Below the pieces are notes generated by a model. That model was not told the origin of the DNA. It was given only the letters and a program-made list of their open reading frames with translations, and made no database searches. A DNA stretch of 6,859 nucleotides from Novosphingobium sp. (GTDB lineage: Bacteria; Pseudomonadota; Alphaproteobacteria; Sphingomonadales; Sphingomonadaceae): positions 1 to 6,859 of the forward strand of contig JAURNJ010000164.1 of assembly GCA_030830245.1 (NCBI GenBank), in the 5' to 3' direction. This document shows, one piece after another, positions 1 through 5,604 of this stretch (position 1 is its first letter; every line of letters starts with the position of its first letter). The translations under genes and the position numbers were made by a program.

Positions 1-420
1 AGCCTCTCGCGCATCGCCAAAGGCTACCGCGGCGAGACCGGACCCGATGGCCAAGTTTATACCGTGGGTGATGCCGTGCAACGCCTCATCGGCAAGCGCA
101 TCAACGCCGGTCTGCGCAACGGCAAGTTCCATGGTGAGGCGGGCGCGATCAGCTCGCTGATGTCGTCAGTCTTCGACATCGACCGGACCAGGCTGGTCTC
201 GGCGATTTCCGGGCCGGAAGGCATCGCGACGTTCGACGAGCAGAGCGCAACCGGCGTCGGCATGAGCCGCGTTTCAACCCACCGCATCGGTGGCGGCACG
301 CTCGAGACGCAGATGAACCTCGTCGCCGAGCGGCACCTGGGCCTGCCGCGCGAGCTTGGCCCTGCGCCCGACACGCCGTTCAACCAGCTGCGCTCGAACG
401 CGACGGCGAAGATCGCCTGA
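1..420 (+). CDS. Acyl-CoA dehydrogenase, C-terminal fragment (5' end outside window)
   Basis: The frame is open from the first base and ends in TGA at 418-420, giving 139 residues of a protein whose start lies to the left. The tail has the C-terminal acyl-CoA dehydrogenase signature: RIGGGT (residues 95-100 of the fragment), then LETQ, then AERHLGLPRE (109-118). It corresponds to the last helices of the FAD-binding helical bundle, which close over flavin and acyl chain. The enzyme family oxidises acyl-CoA thioesters to 2,3-enoyl-CoA and passes electrons to ETF. Where short- and medium-chain members carry the catalytic Glu (EGxxExQ), this protein has Gly (GGT). Such members either place the base on another helix, as isovaleryl-CoA dehydrogenase does, or act as a non-catalytic partner subunit. 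That cannot be decided without the missing N-terminal part. A 119-bp gap separates it from the next gene, so it may belong to an upstream transcript. Confidence 0.82.
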   Translation, partial: SLSRIAKGYRGETGPDGQVYTVGDAVQRLIGKRINAGLRNGKFHGEAGAISSLMSSVFDIDRTRLVSAISGPEGIATFDEQSATGVGMSRVSTHRIGGGTLETQMNLVAERHLGLPRELGPAPDTPFNQLRSNATAKIA

Positions 421-435
421 CGTTCTGATCGCACG

Positions 436-478
436 CAGCCCTAGGGCCAAGCCAATCGGGGCTTGCGCTTGGGGGCTG
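436..478. other. Nested inverted repeats in the gap after the acyl-CoA dehydrogenase fragment
   Basis: An outer pair CAGCCC (436-441) / GGGCTG (473-478) encloses an inner pair CAAGCC (448-453) / GGCTTG (460-465) with the loop AATCGG. The left arm also lies within a perfect 10-bp palindrome, GCCCTAGGGC (438-447). These repeats begin 16 bp after the stop codon and could fold in RNA as a transcription-ending or mRNA-stabilising structure. No T-run follows, so it is not a standard intrinsic terminator. Short G/C-rich pairings arise easily by chance at this base composition. Confidence 0.3.
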
Positions 479-491
479 GTGGTGATGGAAT
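463..491 (+). promoter_or_regulatory. Weak candidate sigma70-like promoter for the five-gene run
   Basis: TTGCGC (463-468) and TGGAAT (486-491) lie 17 bp apart and match the -35 and -10 consensus at 3/6 and 4/6 positions. Transcription would start near 498, about 40 bases before the ATG at 540. This is the only gap over 100 bp on the plus strand, so a promoter is expected here, but the match is poor and chance is a fair explanation. Confidence 0.2.
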
Positions 492-504
492 GCCTCCTGC
501 ACCA

Positions 505-530
505 GACCGGCACGGACCGGTCCGGATCGG
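505..530. promoter_or_regulatory. 10-bp phased GAYCGG repeats with a 12-bp palindrome; possible operator
   Basis: GACCGG (505-510), GACCGG (515-520) and GATCGG (525-530) start exactly 10 bp apart. The middle copy is part of the perfect 12-bp palindrome CGGACCGGTCCG (513-524). The array ends 9 bases before the ATG at 540, and its last bases merge with the likely Shine-Dalgarno stretch CGGGAGAG (528-535). Helically phased repeats plus a palindrome upstream of a gene run resemble a repressor or activator site, or an RNA hairpin controlling translation. No regulator family is recognised, and no regulator gene is in the window. Confidence 0.3.
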
Positions 531-539
531 GAGAGCATC

Positions 540-1040
540 ATGAGCGACCAGACCTCGGCCGAAATCATCAGCGCGGCGGAAGATTTCATTGCGCAGCATT
601 TGCGCAGCTACCTGCGTTCGGGCGGCGCGCAGGGTCATGTCATGGACACGACCCATGCCGGTGGCCTGCCGTTCGGCACCCATTGCCTGATCCGTTTCAA
701 GGGCCGCAAGAGCGGCAGGACCATGATCGCCCCGCTCTGCTATGGCGACGTGGGCGGCGAAGTGGCGATCATCGGCTCGAAAGGGGGCGCGGGCCATCAT
801 CCGGCCTGGTACCTCAACCTCGCCGCCTCGCCCTCGGTCGATTTCCAGATCGCGACCCAGGCTTACCGCGCCACATGGCGCGAAGCGGAGGGAGCCGAGC
901 GCGAGAAGGTCTACAACATGATGGTCGAGAACTTTCCCTTCTTCGACAACTACCGCAAGGCCACCAGCCGCAAGATACCGGTCGTGCTGATGAAACCGGT
1001 CGAGGCAATACCGGTCTTCAGCGAAGCAGACCTTGGATAA
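540..1040 (+). CDS. Nitroreductase/quinone reductase family, deazaflavin (F420)-type (DUF385/Ddn-like)
   Basis: This protein of 166 residues has the single split-barrel fold expected for the F420H2-dependent quinone/nitroreductase family typified by Mycobacterium Ddn. Visible family motifs are the cofactor-phosphate loop FKGRKSGR (53-60) followed by MIAPLCYG (62-69), then the strand and turn VAIIGSKGGAGHHPAWYLNL (75-94), and the C-terminal IPVVLMKP (146-153). Characterised relatives are small cytosolic or membrane-associated enzymes that reduce quinones, enones or nitro compounds with F420H2; some relatives may use other cofactors. The N-terminal 30 residues form a predicted amphipathic helix and show no signal peptide. 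The ATG is preceded by GGGAGAG (529-535). The gene starts the run and ends 13 bp before the first SDR, so it probably acts on the same substrate pathway, for example in double-bond or quinone reduction. Family assignment is firm; F420 use is not shown by the sequence. Confidence 0.85.
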   Translation: MSDQTSAEIISAAEDFIAQHLRSYLRSGGAQGHVMDTTHAGGLPFGTHCLIRFKGRKSGRTMIAPLCYGDVGGEVAIIGSKGGAGHHPAWYLNLAASPSVDFQIATQAYRATWREAEGAEREKVYNMMVENFPFFDNYRKATSRKIPVVLMKPVEAIPVFSEADLG

Positions 1041-1042
1041 GC

Positions 1043-1047
1043 GAGAG
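1043..1047 (+). promoter_or_regulatory. Ribosome binding site fixing the start of the first SDR
   Basis: GAGAG lies 6 bases before the ATG at 1054. An in-frame TTG at 1033 would lengthen the protein by seven residues, but it lies inside the preceding gene and has no better site. The neighbouring paralog also begins at the equivalent Met, which supports 1054. Confidence 0.55.
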
Positions 1048-1053
1048 AAGAAC

Positions 1054-1899
1054 ATGACACAGGCCCCCTCACCCCTCGACAAGGTCGCCGCCAAGGCCAA
1101 GTATGGCCCCTGGGCGGTGATTGCCGGAGGCTCTGACGGGACCGGCGAACATTTCGCGCGCGAACTCGCCGCCATGGGCATCAACCTTCTCCTGTCGTCG
1201 CGGCGCGAAGAGGTGCTGCGCGCGCTTGGCGAGGAACTGAAAGCCGCGCACGGCATCGAGTACCGCATACATGTTCAGGACCTGATGGACGAGGATGCCG
1301 GCACCCGCCTGCTGGCGGCAGCCGACGATCTGGACGTCGGCCTGTATGTGTCCAACGCGGGAGCCGGGGTCGATGCGTCGGGCACCGCATTCCTCGACTC
1401 ACCTGTCGAGCGCTGGCATCGCCTCGCCAACATGAACGTGCGCACGGTGATGGACACGTGCCACGGCTTCGGCCTCAAGATGCGGGCGCGCGGTAGTGGC
1501 GGCCTGCTGATCATGTGCTCGATGTCGGCGATGCTGGGGATTCCCTACATTGCGACCTACTCTTCGACCAAGTCGTTCGAGGCGGTGTTCTGCGAAGCGC
1601 TGTGGGGCGAACTGCGGCCGCACAATGTCGACGTGCTTGCCGTGCTCGCGCCAGCCATGGACACGCCGAACTTTCGCGCCACCACCGAGGAAACCGGCTT
1701 CCTGATCTCGCCGGACATGTGCTTCGCGCCGGACCAGGTCGTGCGCGATGCGCTCGACTGGCTGCCGCACGGGCCGTTGCTGCTCTATCCGCAGCAGCCG
1801 GGGGGCGAAGACATGCGCCCCATCATGGCTGAGCGCAAGGCAAGGCTGGAGGCGGTGGCCGCTCTGGGCGAAAGCTTCAGCGAGCCTGTCGCCAGCTGA
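1054..1899 (+). CDS. Short-chain dehydrogenase/reductase (KAR/17beta-HSD12-like), first tandem copy
   Basis: This 281-residue classical-type SDR has a Rossmann fold. Motifs in order are the dinucleotide loop GGSDGTG (25-31), SRR (49-51) after the second strand, where basic residues usually favour NADP(H), SNAG (100-103), the structural Asn in NMNV (N128), catalytic Ser156, and YSSTK (Y169, K173). The Ser-Tyr spacing of 13 is canonical. The start PLDKxxAKAKYGPWAVIAG and the SDGxG loop resemble the 3-ketoacyl-CoA reductase/17beta-hydroxysteroid dehydrogenase 12 branch, so a hydroxy/keto interconversion on a bulky or CoA-linked substrate is likely. The C-terminus (about 233-281) is longer than the minimal SDR core. 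It is about 67% identical to the next gene product, counted by hand, and the two probably arose by tandem duplication. Catalytic residues are intact, so it should be active; the substrate is unknown. Confidence 0.9.
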   Translation: MTQAPSPLDKVAAKAKYGPWAVIAGGSDGTGEHFARELAAMGINLLLSSRREEVLRALGEELKAAHGIEYRIHVQDLMDEDAGTRLLAAADDLDVGLYVSNAGAGVDASGTAFLDSPVERWHRLANMNVRTVMDTCHGFGLKMRARGSGGLLIMCSMSAMLGIPYIATYSSTKSFEAVFCEALWGELRPHNVDVLAVLAPAMDTPNFRATTEETGFLISPDMCFAPDQVVRDALDWLPHGPLLLYPQQPGGEDMRPIMAERKARLEAVAALGESFSEPVAS

Positions 1900-1912
1900 G
1901 TCCGCCACGGTC

Positions 1913-1917
1913 AGGAG
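1913..1917 (+). promoter_or_regulatory. Ribosome binding site of the second SDR
   Basis: AGGAG ends 10 bases before the ATG at 1928. Two ATGs are adjacent in frame (1928 and 1931), and the spacing favours the first. The upstream in-frame extension back to a GTG at 1748 runs inside the preceding gene and is not credible as protein. Confidence 0.65.
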
Positions 1918-1927
1918 AACAGAGAAC

Positions 1928-2767
1928 ATGATGCTGCCCCCTTCCCCGCTCGACAAGGCCGCAGCCAGGGCGAAATACGGCCCTTGGGCGGTGATTGCCG
2001 GAGCTTCGGACGGAACCGGCGAAGGCTTCGCCCGCGAACTCGCCGCCATGGGGATCAACCTCGTCCTGTCCTCGCGGCGGCGCGAAGTGCTCAAGGCACT
2101 TGGCGAGGAACTTGCCGCAGCCCACGGCATCGAATACCGGGTGCTGGTGCAGGACCTGATGGTCGCAGGCGCGGGCCAGGCGATCATCGACGCCACCGCC
2201 GATCTCGATGTCGGTCTTTACGTCTCGAACGCAGGCGCGGACGCGGTGGGTCGCGGCTTCCTCGACGAATCGGTCGAGCGCTGGCACGGCATGATCACGA
2301 TGAACGTCACCAACGTGGTCGACACCTGCTACCATTTCGGCCGGAAGATGCGCGAGCGGGGCGGCGGCGGACTGCTCATCATGAGTTCCGGTTCGGCGCT
2401 GGGCGGCATCCCGTTCCTCTCGATGTATTCCTCGACCAAGGCGTTCGAGGGGAACTTCTGCGAAGGGCTGTGGGCCGAACTGAAGCCGCACAACATCGAC
2501 GTGCTGTGCGTGCTCGCGCCGTTGATGGATACGCCGTGCTACCGCCGCAACACCGAAGGCACCGGCTTTCTGATGGACCCGTCGATGGCGTGGGATCCCT
2601 TCGTGGTATCGCGCGGCTCGCTCGACTGGCTGCCGCACGGCCCGCTGCTGATTTACCCGAACTCGCCCAGCGATCCGGACAGAAGCGCCGAAATGGTCGA
2701 GCGCCGGGAACGCGTCGAAGCGGTGATGGCGCTCGGCAACAGTTTCAACGAACCAGCGGAAACCTAG
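1928..2767 (+). CDS. Short-chain dehydrogenase/reductase (KAR/17beta-HSD12-like), second tandem copy
   Basis: This 279-residue paralog of the preceding gene keeps all SDR motifs: GASDGTG (25-31), SRRR (49-52) suggesting NADP(H), SNAG (100-103), the Asn of TMNV (N126), catalytic Ser154, and YSSTK (Y167, K171). Differences from the first copy cluster where SDRs bind substrate: the stretch after NAG (102-111, two residues shorter), the loop after the catalytic Ser (GSALGGIPFLSM against MSAMLGIPYIAT), and the flexible lid after LAPLMDTP (201-231). The pair therefore probably shares chemistry but differs in substrate, stereochemistry or direction, or forms a heteromer. The stop codon TAG (2765-2767) overlaps the ribosome binding site of the next gene, suggesting linked translation. 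The family is certain; the substrate is unknown. Confidence 0.9.
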   Translation: MMLPPSPLDKAAARAKYGPWAVIAGASDGTGEGFARELAAMGINLVLSSRRREVLKALGEELAAAHGIEYRVLVQDLMVAGAGQAIIDATADLDVGLYVSNAGADAVGRGFLDESVERWHGMITMNVTNVVDTCYHFGRKMRERGGGGLLIMSSGSALGGIPFLSMYSSTKAFEGNFCEGLWAELKPHNIDVLCVLAPLMDTPCYRRNTEGTGFLMDPSMAWDPFVVSRGSLDWLPHGPLLIYPNSPSDPDRSAEMVERRERVEAVMALGNSFNEPAET

Positions 2768-2772
2768 GGAGG
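2766..2772 (+). promoter_or_regulatory. Ribosome binding site of the amidohydrolase gene
   Basis: AGGGAGG starts within the TAG stop of the second SDR and ends 5 bases before the ATG at 2778. It is the strongest Shine-Dalgarno match in the window, and its overlap with the stop links translation of the two genes. Confidence 0.75.
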
Positions 2773-2777
2773 CCGAA

Positions 2778-3929
2778 ATGGGCCGTGTGATCGACACTGA
2801 CAGTCACTGGACCTTCGCCTGGGAGTTCGAGCCCGCCAAAGGCCCGCTCGCGAGGTTTTGCGAAGATCTGCCGCGCGCGCAGGATCTGCTGGCATGGTTC
2901 TTTGCCGGCGACCTGATCGAGGCTCTGCCCGAGGGTGCGCGGCCCGATCCGGCCTGGCTGTTCGGCCTGCCGGCGGGCGAGGAAATCCCCGAACACTGGC
3001 GGCGCCTGCAACATACCGGCAAGGCCGCAGACCGGATCGAGTGGATGGACCGCATCGGCATCGAGTTCGCGCTGGTCAATCCGGGCGGCTATGGCTCGAC
3101 CTTCCCCCTGATCAAGGACGCCAGCCGGCGCGCGCAATTCGTGCGTGCCGCCAACGATGTCCTGCTCGAAGTGCTCGACGGCCATACCCACAGGTGCAGC
3201 CCGATTTCGGTGATCGACCTTGTCGACATCGACGCAGCCGTGGCGGAAATGACCCGGATGCGCGCGGCCGGCAGCCGAGCCTTCTCGATTCGCACCGAGC
3301 CAGTCGGCGGCCTCTCGCTCGGCCACCCGCACTTCGACCGGATATGGGCCGCTGCCGTCGATCTCGGCATGATGGTCAATATCCATGTGGGCAACGTGCC
3401 TGGCTGGTTCGGCGACTGGGCCAACCTGGGGTGGGATTTCGGCAATCGCGATTCGATCGGCCCGTTCATGCGCATGGCCAACACCCAGCGGCACCACAGT
3501 GCCGAACAGTTCCTCAATGCCATGCTCTATGGCGGGGCATTCGAACGCCACCCGAAGCTGACGATCCTGCTGTCGGAAATCTGGGCGGGATGGCTCCCCA
3601 ATTTCATCCGCCAGACCGAGGTGTTCTGCGCCAAGCGCGGCCCCTGGGGCGACTGGCCCTTCCCGCTGAGCGGCGGCGATTACCTGCGCCGCCATGTGCG
3701 CCTCACTCCGCTGCCAGGACTTGGCGACTGGAACACGCTCGAACTGATCCGCGATTATCCCGAAATCGTCGTGTTCTCGTCCGACTATCCGCACACCGAG
3801 GGCAATGCCGATCCGATCGAGCTTTACCGACCCGGCCTCGACAGCCTCGATGCAGGCGTACGCGGCGGATTCCTCGGCGAGACAATCGCCGCGAGCTACG
3901 CGCGCATGGGCGATCCGGTGGTTCAATAG
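2778..3929 (+). CDS. Amidohydrolase family 2 (ACMSD-like metal-dependent TIM-barrel hydrolase/decarboxylase)
   Basis: This 383-residue protein has a (beta/alpha)8 amidohydrolase-2 layout. Expected metal ligands or catalytic residues are DTDSH at the N-terminus (D8, H10), NIHVGN (H203), HPKLTILLSEIWAGWLPNF (258-276, with E267 where ACMSD has its catalytic His) and SSDYPHTEG (334-342, with D336, H339, E341). The DxDxH start with SE..GW.P and SSDYPH.EG defines a common subgroup whose characterised relatives are zinc-dependent decarboxylases, hydratases or hydrolases of cyclic or aromatic acids. No signal peptide is present, so it is cytosolic. It sits 10 bp after the second SDR and 10 bp before the SnoaL-like gene, in the middle of a CoA-ester style catabolic run. 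A ring-cleaving hydrolase or beta-keto acid cleaving role fits, but this is inference. Family confidence is high; the specific reaction is unknown. Confidence 0.9.
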   Translation: MGRVIDTDSHWTFAWEFEPAKGPLARFCEDLPRAQDLLAWFFAGDLIEALPEGARPDPAWLFGLPAGEEIPEHWRRLQHTGKAADRIEWMDRIGIEFALVNPGGYGSTFPLIKDASRRAQFVRAANDVLLEVLDGHTHRCSPISVIDLVDIDAAVAEMTRMRAAGSRAFSIRTEPVGGLSLGHPHFDRIWAAAVDLGMMVNIHVGNVPGWFGDWANLGWDFGNRDSIGPFMRMANTQRHHSAEQFLNAMLYGGAFERHPKLTILLSEIWAGWLPNFIRQTEVFCAKRGPWGDWPFPLSGGDYLRRHVRLTPLPGLGDWNTLELIRDYPEIVVFSSDYPHTEGNADPIELYRPGLDSLDAGVRGGFLGETIAASYARMGDPVVQ

Positions 3930-3935
3930 GGGAAG
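3928..3935 (+). promoter_or_regulatory. Ribosome binding site deciding the SnoaL-like start
   Basis: AGGGGAAG begins inside the TAG stop of the amidohydrolase gene and ends 4 bases before the ATG at 3940. It supports this start over a longer in-frame reading that would begin near 3805 inside the amidohydrolase. Confidence 0.65.
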
Positions 3936-3939
3936 CGCA

Positions 3940-4485
3940 ATGGCGACTGTCGAGGAAAGACTGCAAGCCGTCGAGGATCGCCTCGAAATCTACAATGTCA
4001 TTTCCGCCTATGGCCCGGCGGTTGACGGCTGCAATCTCGAAGCCATGGGCCAGGTCTATGCCGAACACGGCGTCTACGACGTGCGCGATTTCCGCTATAT
4101 GGATGGCCTTTCCGAAATCCGCGACATGATGAACGGGCACGGCCACCGCAGCCTGACCGGCAACGGCGCGGCGCATGTCGGCACCCTGCCCCACGTCGAG
4201 CTCGACGGCGACCGCGCCATAGCCACCAATTATAGCATCATCCTTGGCGGCGACGGCGAGGGCGAACCCAAGATGCTGCGGCTCAACATCTCGCGCATCT
4301 ATCTTTCGCGCGGAAGCGACGGATGGCGGATCGACCGGCGGATCATCAGCCCGCTCGACGGACGCCAGTCCTCGCGCGACCTTGCCGCACGAGTGTTCGA
4401 AGGGCCCGATGTCGATCCGGGTGCGCGGCGTGACGAATTCTCGCTGGCGAAGGGTGAGGACGGCCCCTGGCAGGCGCCCGACTAG
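3940..4485 (+). CDS. SnoaL-like / nuclear transport factor 2 (NTF2)-fold protein
   Basis: This 181-residue protein has an N-terminal helix, EERLQAVEDRLEIYNVISAY (5-24), leading into a cone-shaped alpha+beta barrel of the SnoaL/scytalone dehydratase/ketosteroid isomerase superfamily. Typical features are the YGPAVDGCNLEAMGQVYAEH stretch (24-43; Y24 and D29 are candidate pocket residues), HVGTLPHVELDGDRAIATNY (79-98) with H79 and H85, and the last strands LRLNISRIYL and GWRIDRRIISPLDG (128-141). Members act as isomerases, dehydratases or hydratases, or only as binding proteins, so a reaction cannot be assigned. It is last in the plus-strand run, and its stop is 9 bp from the stop of the converging gene. 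The extra tail from about 148 to 181 lies outside the barrel and shows no motif I recognise. An isomerase or dehydratase working with the SDRs is the simplest guess. Confidence 0.82.
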   Translation: MATVEERLQAVEDRLEIYNVISAYGPAVDGCNLEAMGQVYAEHGVYDVRDFRYMDGLSEIRDMMNGHGHRSLTGNGAAHVGTLPHVELDGDRAIATNYSIILGGDGEGEPKMLRLNISRIYLSRGSDGWRIDRRIISPLDGRQSSRDLAARVFEGPDVDPGARRDEFSLAKGEDGPWQAPD

Positions 4486-4494
4486 CACCCTTCC

Positions 4495-5604
4495 CTAACC
4501 GTCGAAATCGACCTGCACCTTGCCCGCGTGTGGCCTCGAATACATCCTGATCGCTGCTTGCGGCAGGTTCTCGAAACCGCGCGTCACATCGGTGACCGGC
4601 CGAAGCGTCCCGGCACGCAGCATGCCAGCCAGTTCGTCCTCCAGCGACAGCCGCTCGTCGTAGTGATCGAATACGATCCAGGCTTCGATCCTTATCGAGC
4701 GATCCCCGCACAAGGCCTCGATTTCAGGCGTGATCCCGAAGGCACCGCGCAGGCCATTGGCGGGGCGGGCAGCAGCCGTTCCCCCTGAATAGAAACTTTC
4801 CGAGCTGCCAAAGGCGAACAGCCGCCCTCCCCGCGCGATCAGCGGCGCGACCGTGGCCGTGAGCGAACCGCCAACGCCATCGCAGAACAGATCGATTCCG
4901 TCCGGAAAGGCAGAGCGCAGCCGCTGGTCAAGGTCGGGCGCGCGATAGTCGATGCAGTCATCGATGCCGAGTGTCTCCCTCACCCAAGCACAGCGATCCG
5001 CGCCGCCTGCCAGCCCGACAACGTAAGCGCCTTTCGCCTTGGCAATTTGCGCCGCGAGCGAGCCGACCGAGCCGCTGGCAGCAGCGACCAGCACCCTGAC
5101 TTGCGGCGTTACCGGCCCGCACCGCCGCAGTCCCAGTAGTGCGGTCGTGCCCGAGGTTCCGAAAACATGCATCACCGTGTCGGGCGGCCAGCCCGGTGCA
5201 ATCTCGGGCCGCAGCACATAGTTCATTGGCGCCTGGGTCTGGTTGAGCGCGCGCACGGCTTCGGTCGGAAGCGCATAGCCGATCGGCTTTTCGTCCCGGC
5301 TGACGATTTGGTAGTCCTGCCAGCCAAGCTGCCAGTGCAGGTGTGCGCCCACTGGCAGCAGCGGATCGCGTGAGGCGACAACCTCGGCAAGGCCGTAGTT
5401 CGCGAGATCGGTTTCCCCGGCCGACATCTGCGTCATTTTCAGCCGCGTGCGCGAATGCAGGTTGATCAGCCGGGTGCGCACCAGCGCCTGCCCCTCGCCA
5501 GGCTCGGGCAGCGCTTCTTCCACCATTGCGAGGTTTTCGGCACGGATGATTCCATCCGTCTCAAGCGGGTGCGCGAGCACCCATTTGCGGCACGCCCGCG
5601 TCAC
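4495..5604 (-). CDS. MDR-superfamily NADP-dependent oxidoreductase (prostaglandin/alkenal reductase-like)
   Basis: This 369-residue zinc-independent medium-chain reductase resembles the alkenal/one oxidoreductase and CurA/YncB group, which reduce the C=C of enones with NADPH. The N-terminus RKWVLAHPL (6-14), then VEEALPEPGEGQALVRTRLI (28-47), matches the family. The nucleotide-binding motif is VAAASGSVGSLAAQIAKAKG (173-192), followed by VVGLAGGADRCAWVRETLG (195-213), with Arg204/Lys-type residues for the 2'-phosphate. It also has DGIDLFCDGVGG (235-246), IEAWIVFDHYD (306-316) and the C-terminal HAGKVQVDF (359-367). The Cys/His zinc ligands of alcohol dehydrogenases are absent. The GTG start (5604-5602) overlaps the stop of the acyl-CoA dehydrogenase as GTGA. 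It is preferred over Met27 because family proteins begin at the RKWVL strand. Translation is probably coupled to the upstream gene. It may saturate or regenerate an enone intermediate; the substrate is unknown. Confidence 0.87.
   Translation of the reverse strand: MTRACRKWVLAHPLETDGIIRAENLAMVEEALPEPGEGQALVRTRLINLHSRTRLKMTQMSAGETDLANYGLAEVVASRDPLLPVGAHLHWQLGWQDYQIVSRDEKPIGYALPTEAVRALNQTQAPMNYVLRPEIAPGWPPDTVMHVFGTSGTTALLGLRRCGPVTPQVRVLVAAASGSVGSLAAQIAKAKGAYVVGLAGGADRCAWVRETLGIDDCIDYRAPDLDQRLRSAFPDGIDLFCDGVGGSLTATVAPLIARGGRLFAFGSSESFYSGGTAAARPANGLRGAFGITPEIEALCGDRSIRIEAWIVFDHYDERLSLEDELAGMLRAGTLRPVTDVTRGFENLPQAAIRMYSRPHAGKVQVDFDG

Larger units (their letters stand above)
1054..2767 (+). repeat. 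Tandem gene duplication (two SDR paralogs)
   Basis: The two adjacent SDR genes align end to end with one two-residue gap (281 versus 279 residues). I count about 186 identical positions of 279. Exact shared DNA blocks include 19 bases (1111-1129 with 1985-2003, encoding WAVIAG) and 21 bases (1752-1772 with 2620-2640, encoding LDWLPHG). The divergence shows an old duplication, not an assembly artefact. Confidence 0.85.

Noticed and set aside
356..1057. Plus-strand open frame of 233 codons crossing the 421-539 gap
   Set aside because: It overlaps two real genes in another frame and is Arg/Pro-rich in that overlap; no domain is visible.
441..1268. Minus-strand open frame of 275 codons over the deazaflavin-type gene and the SDR start
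   Set aside because: No recognisable domain; it spans a gene junction and gap on the other strand, where the plus-strand genes have clear motifs and ribosome binding sites.
1748..1927. N-terminal extension of the second SDR
   Set aside because: The extra 60 residues are an off-frame reading of the first SDR's end; AGGAG before 1928 and alignment with the paralog fix the start.
2745..3926. Long open frame (393 codons) on the minus strand opposite the amidohydrolase
   Set aside because: It is an exact antisense mirror of a well-supported gene, is His/Glu/Ala/Arg-rich without a domain, and is a typical by-product of G/C-biased third positions.
4501..4512. Small inverted repeat GTCGA-AA-TCGAC near the convergent stops, considered as a terminator
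   Set aside because: The loop is only two bases and no T-run follows; it is explained by the Val-Asp-Phe-Asp codons of the reductase C-terminus.
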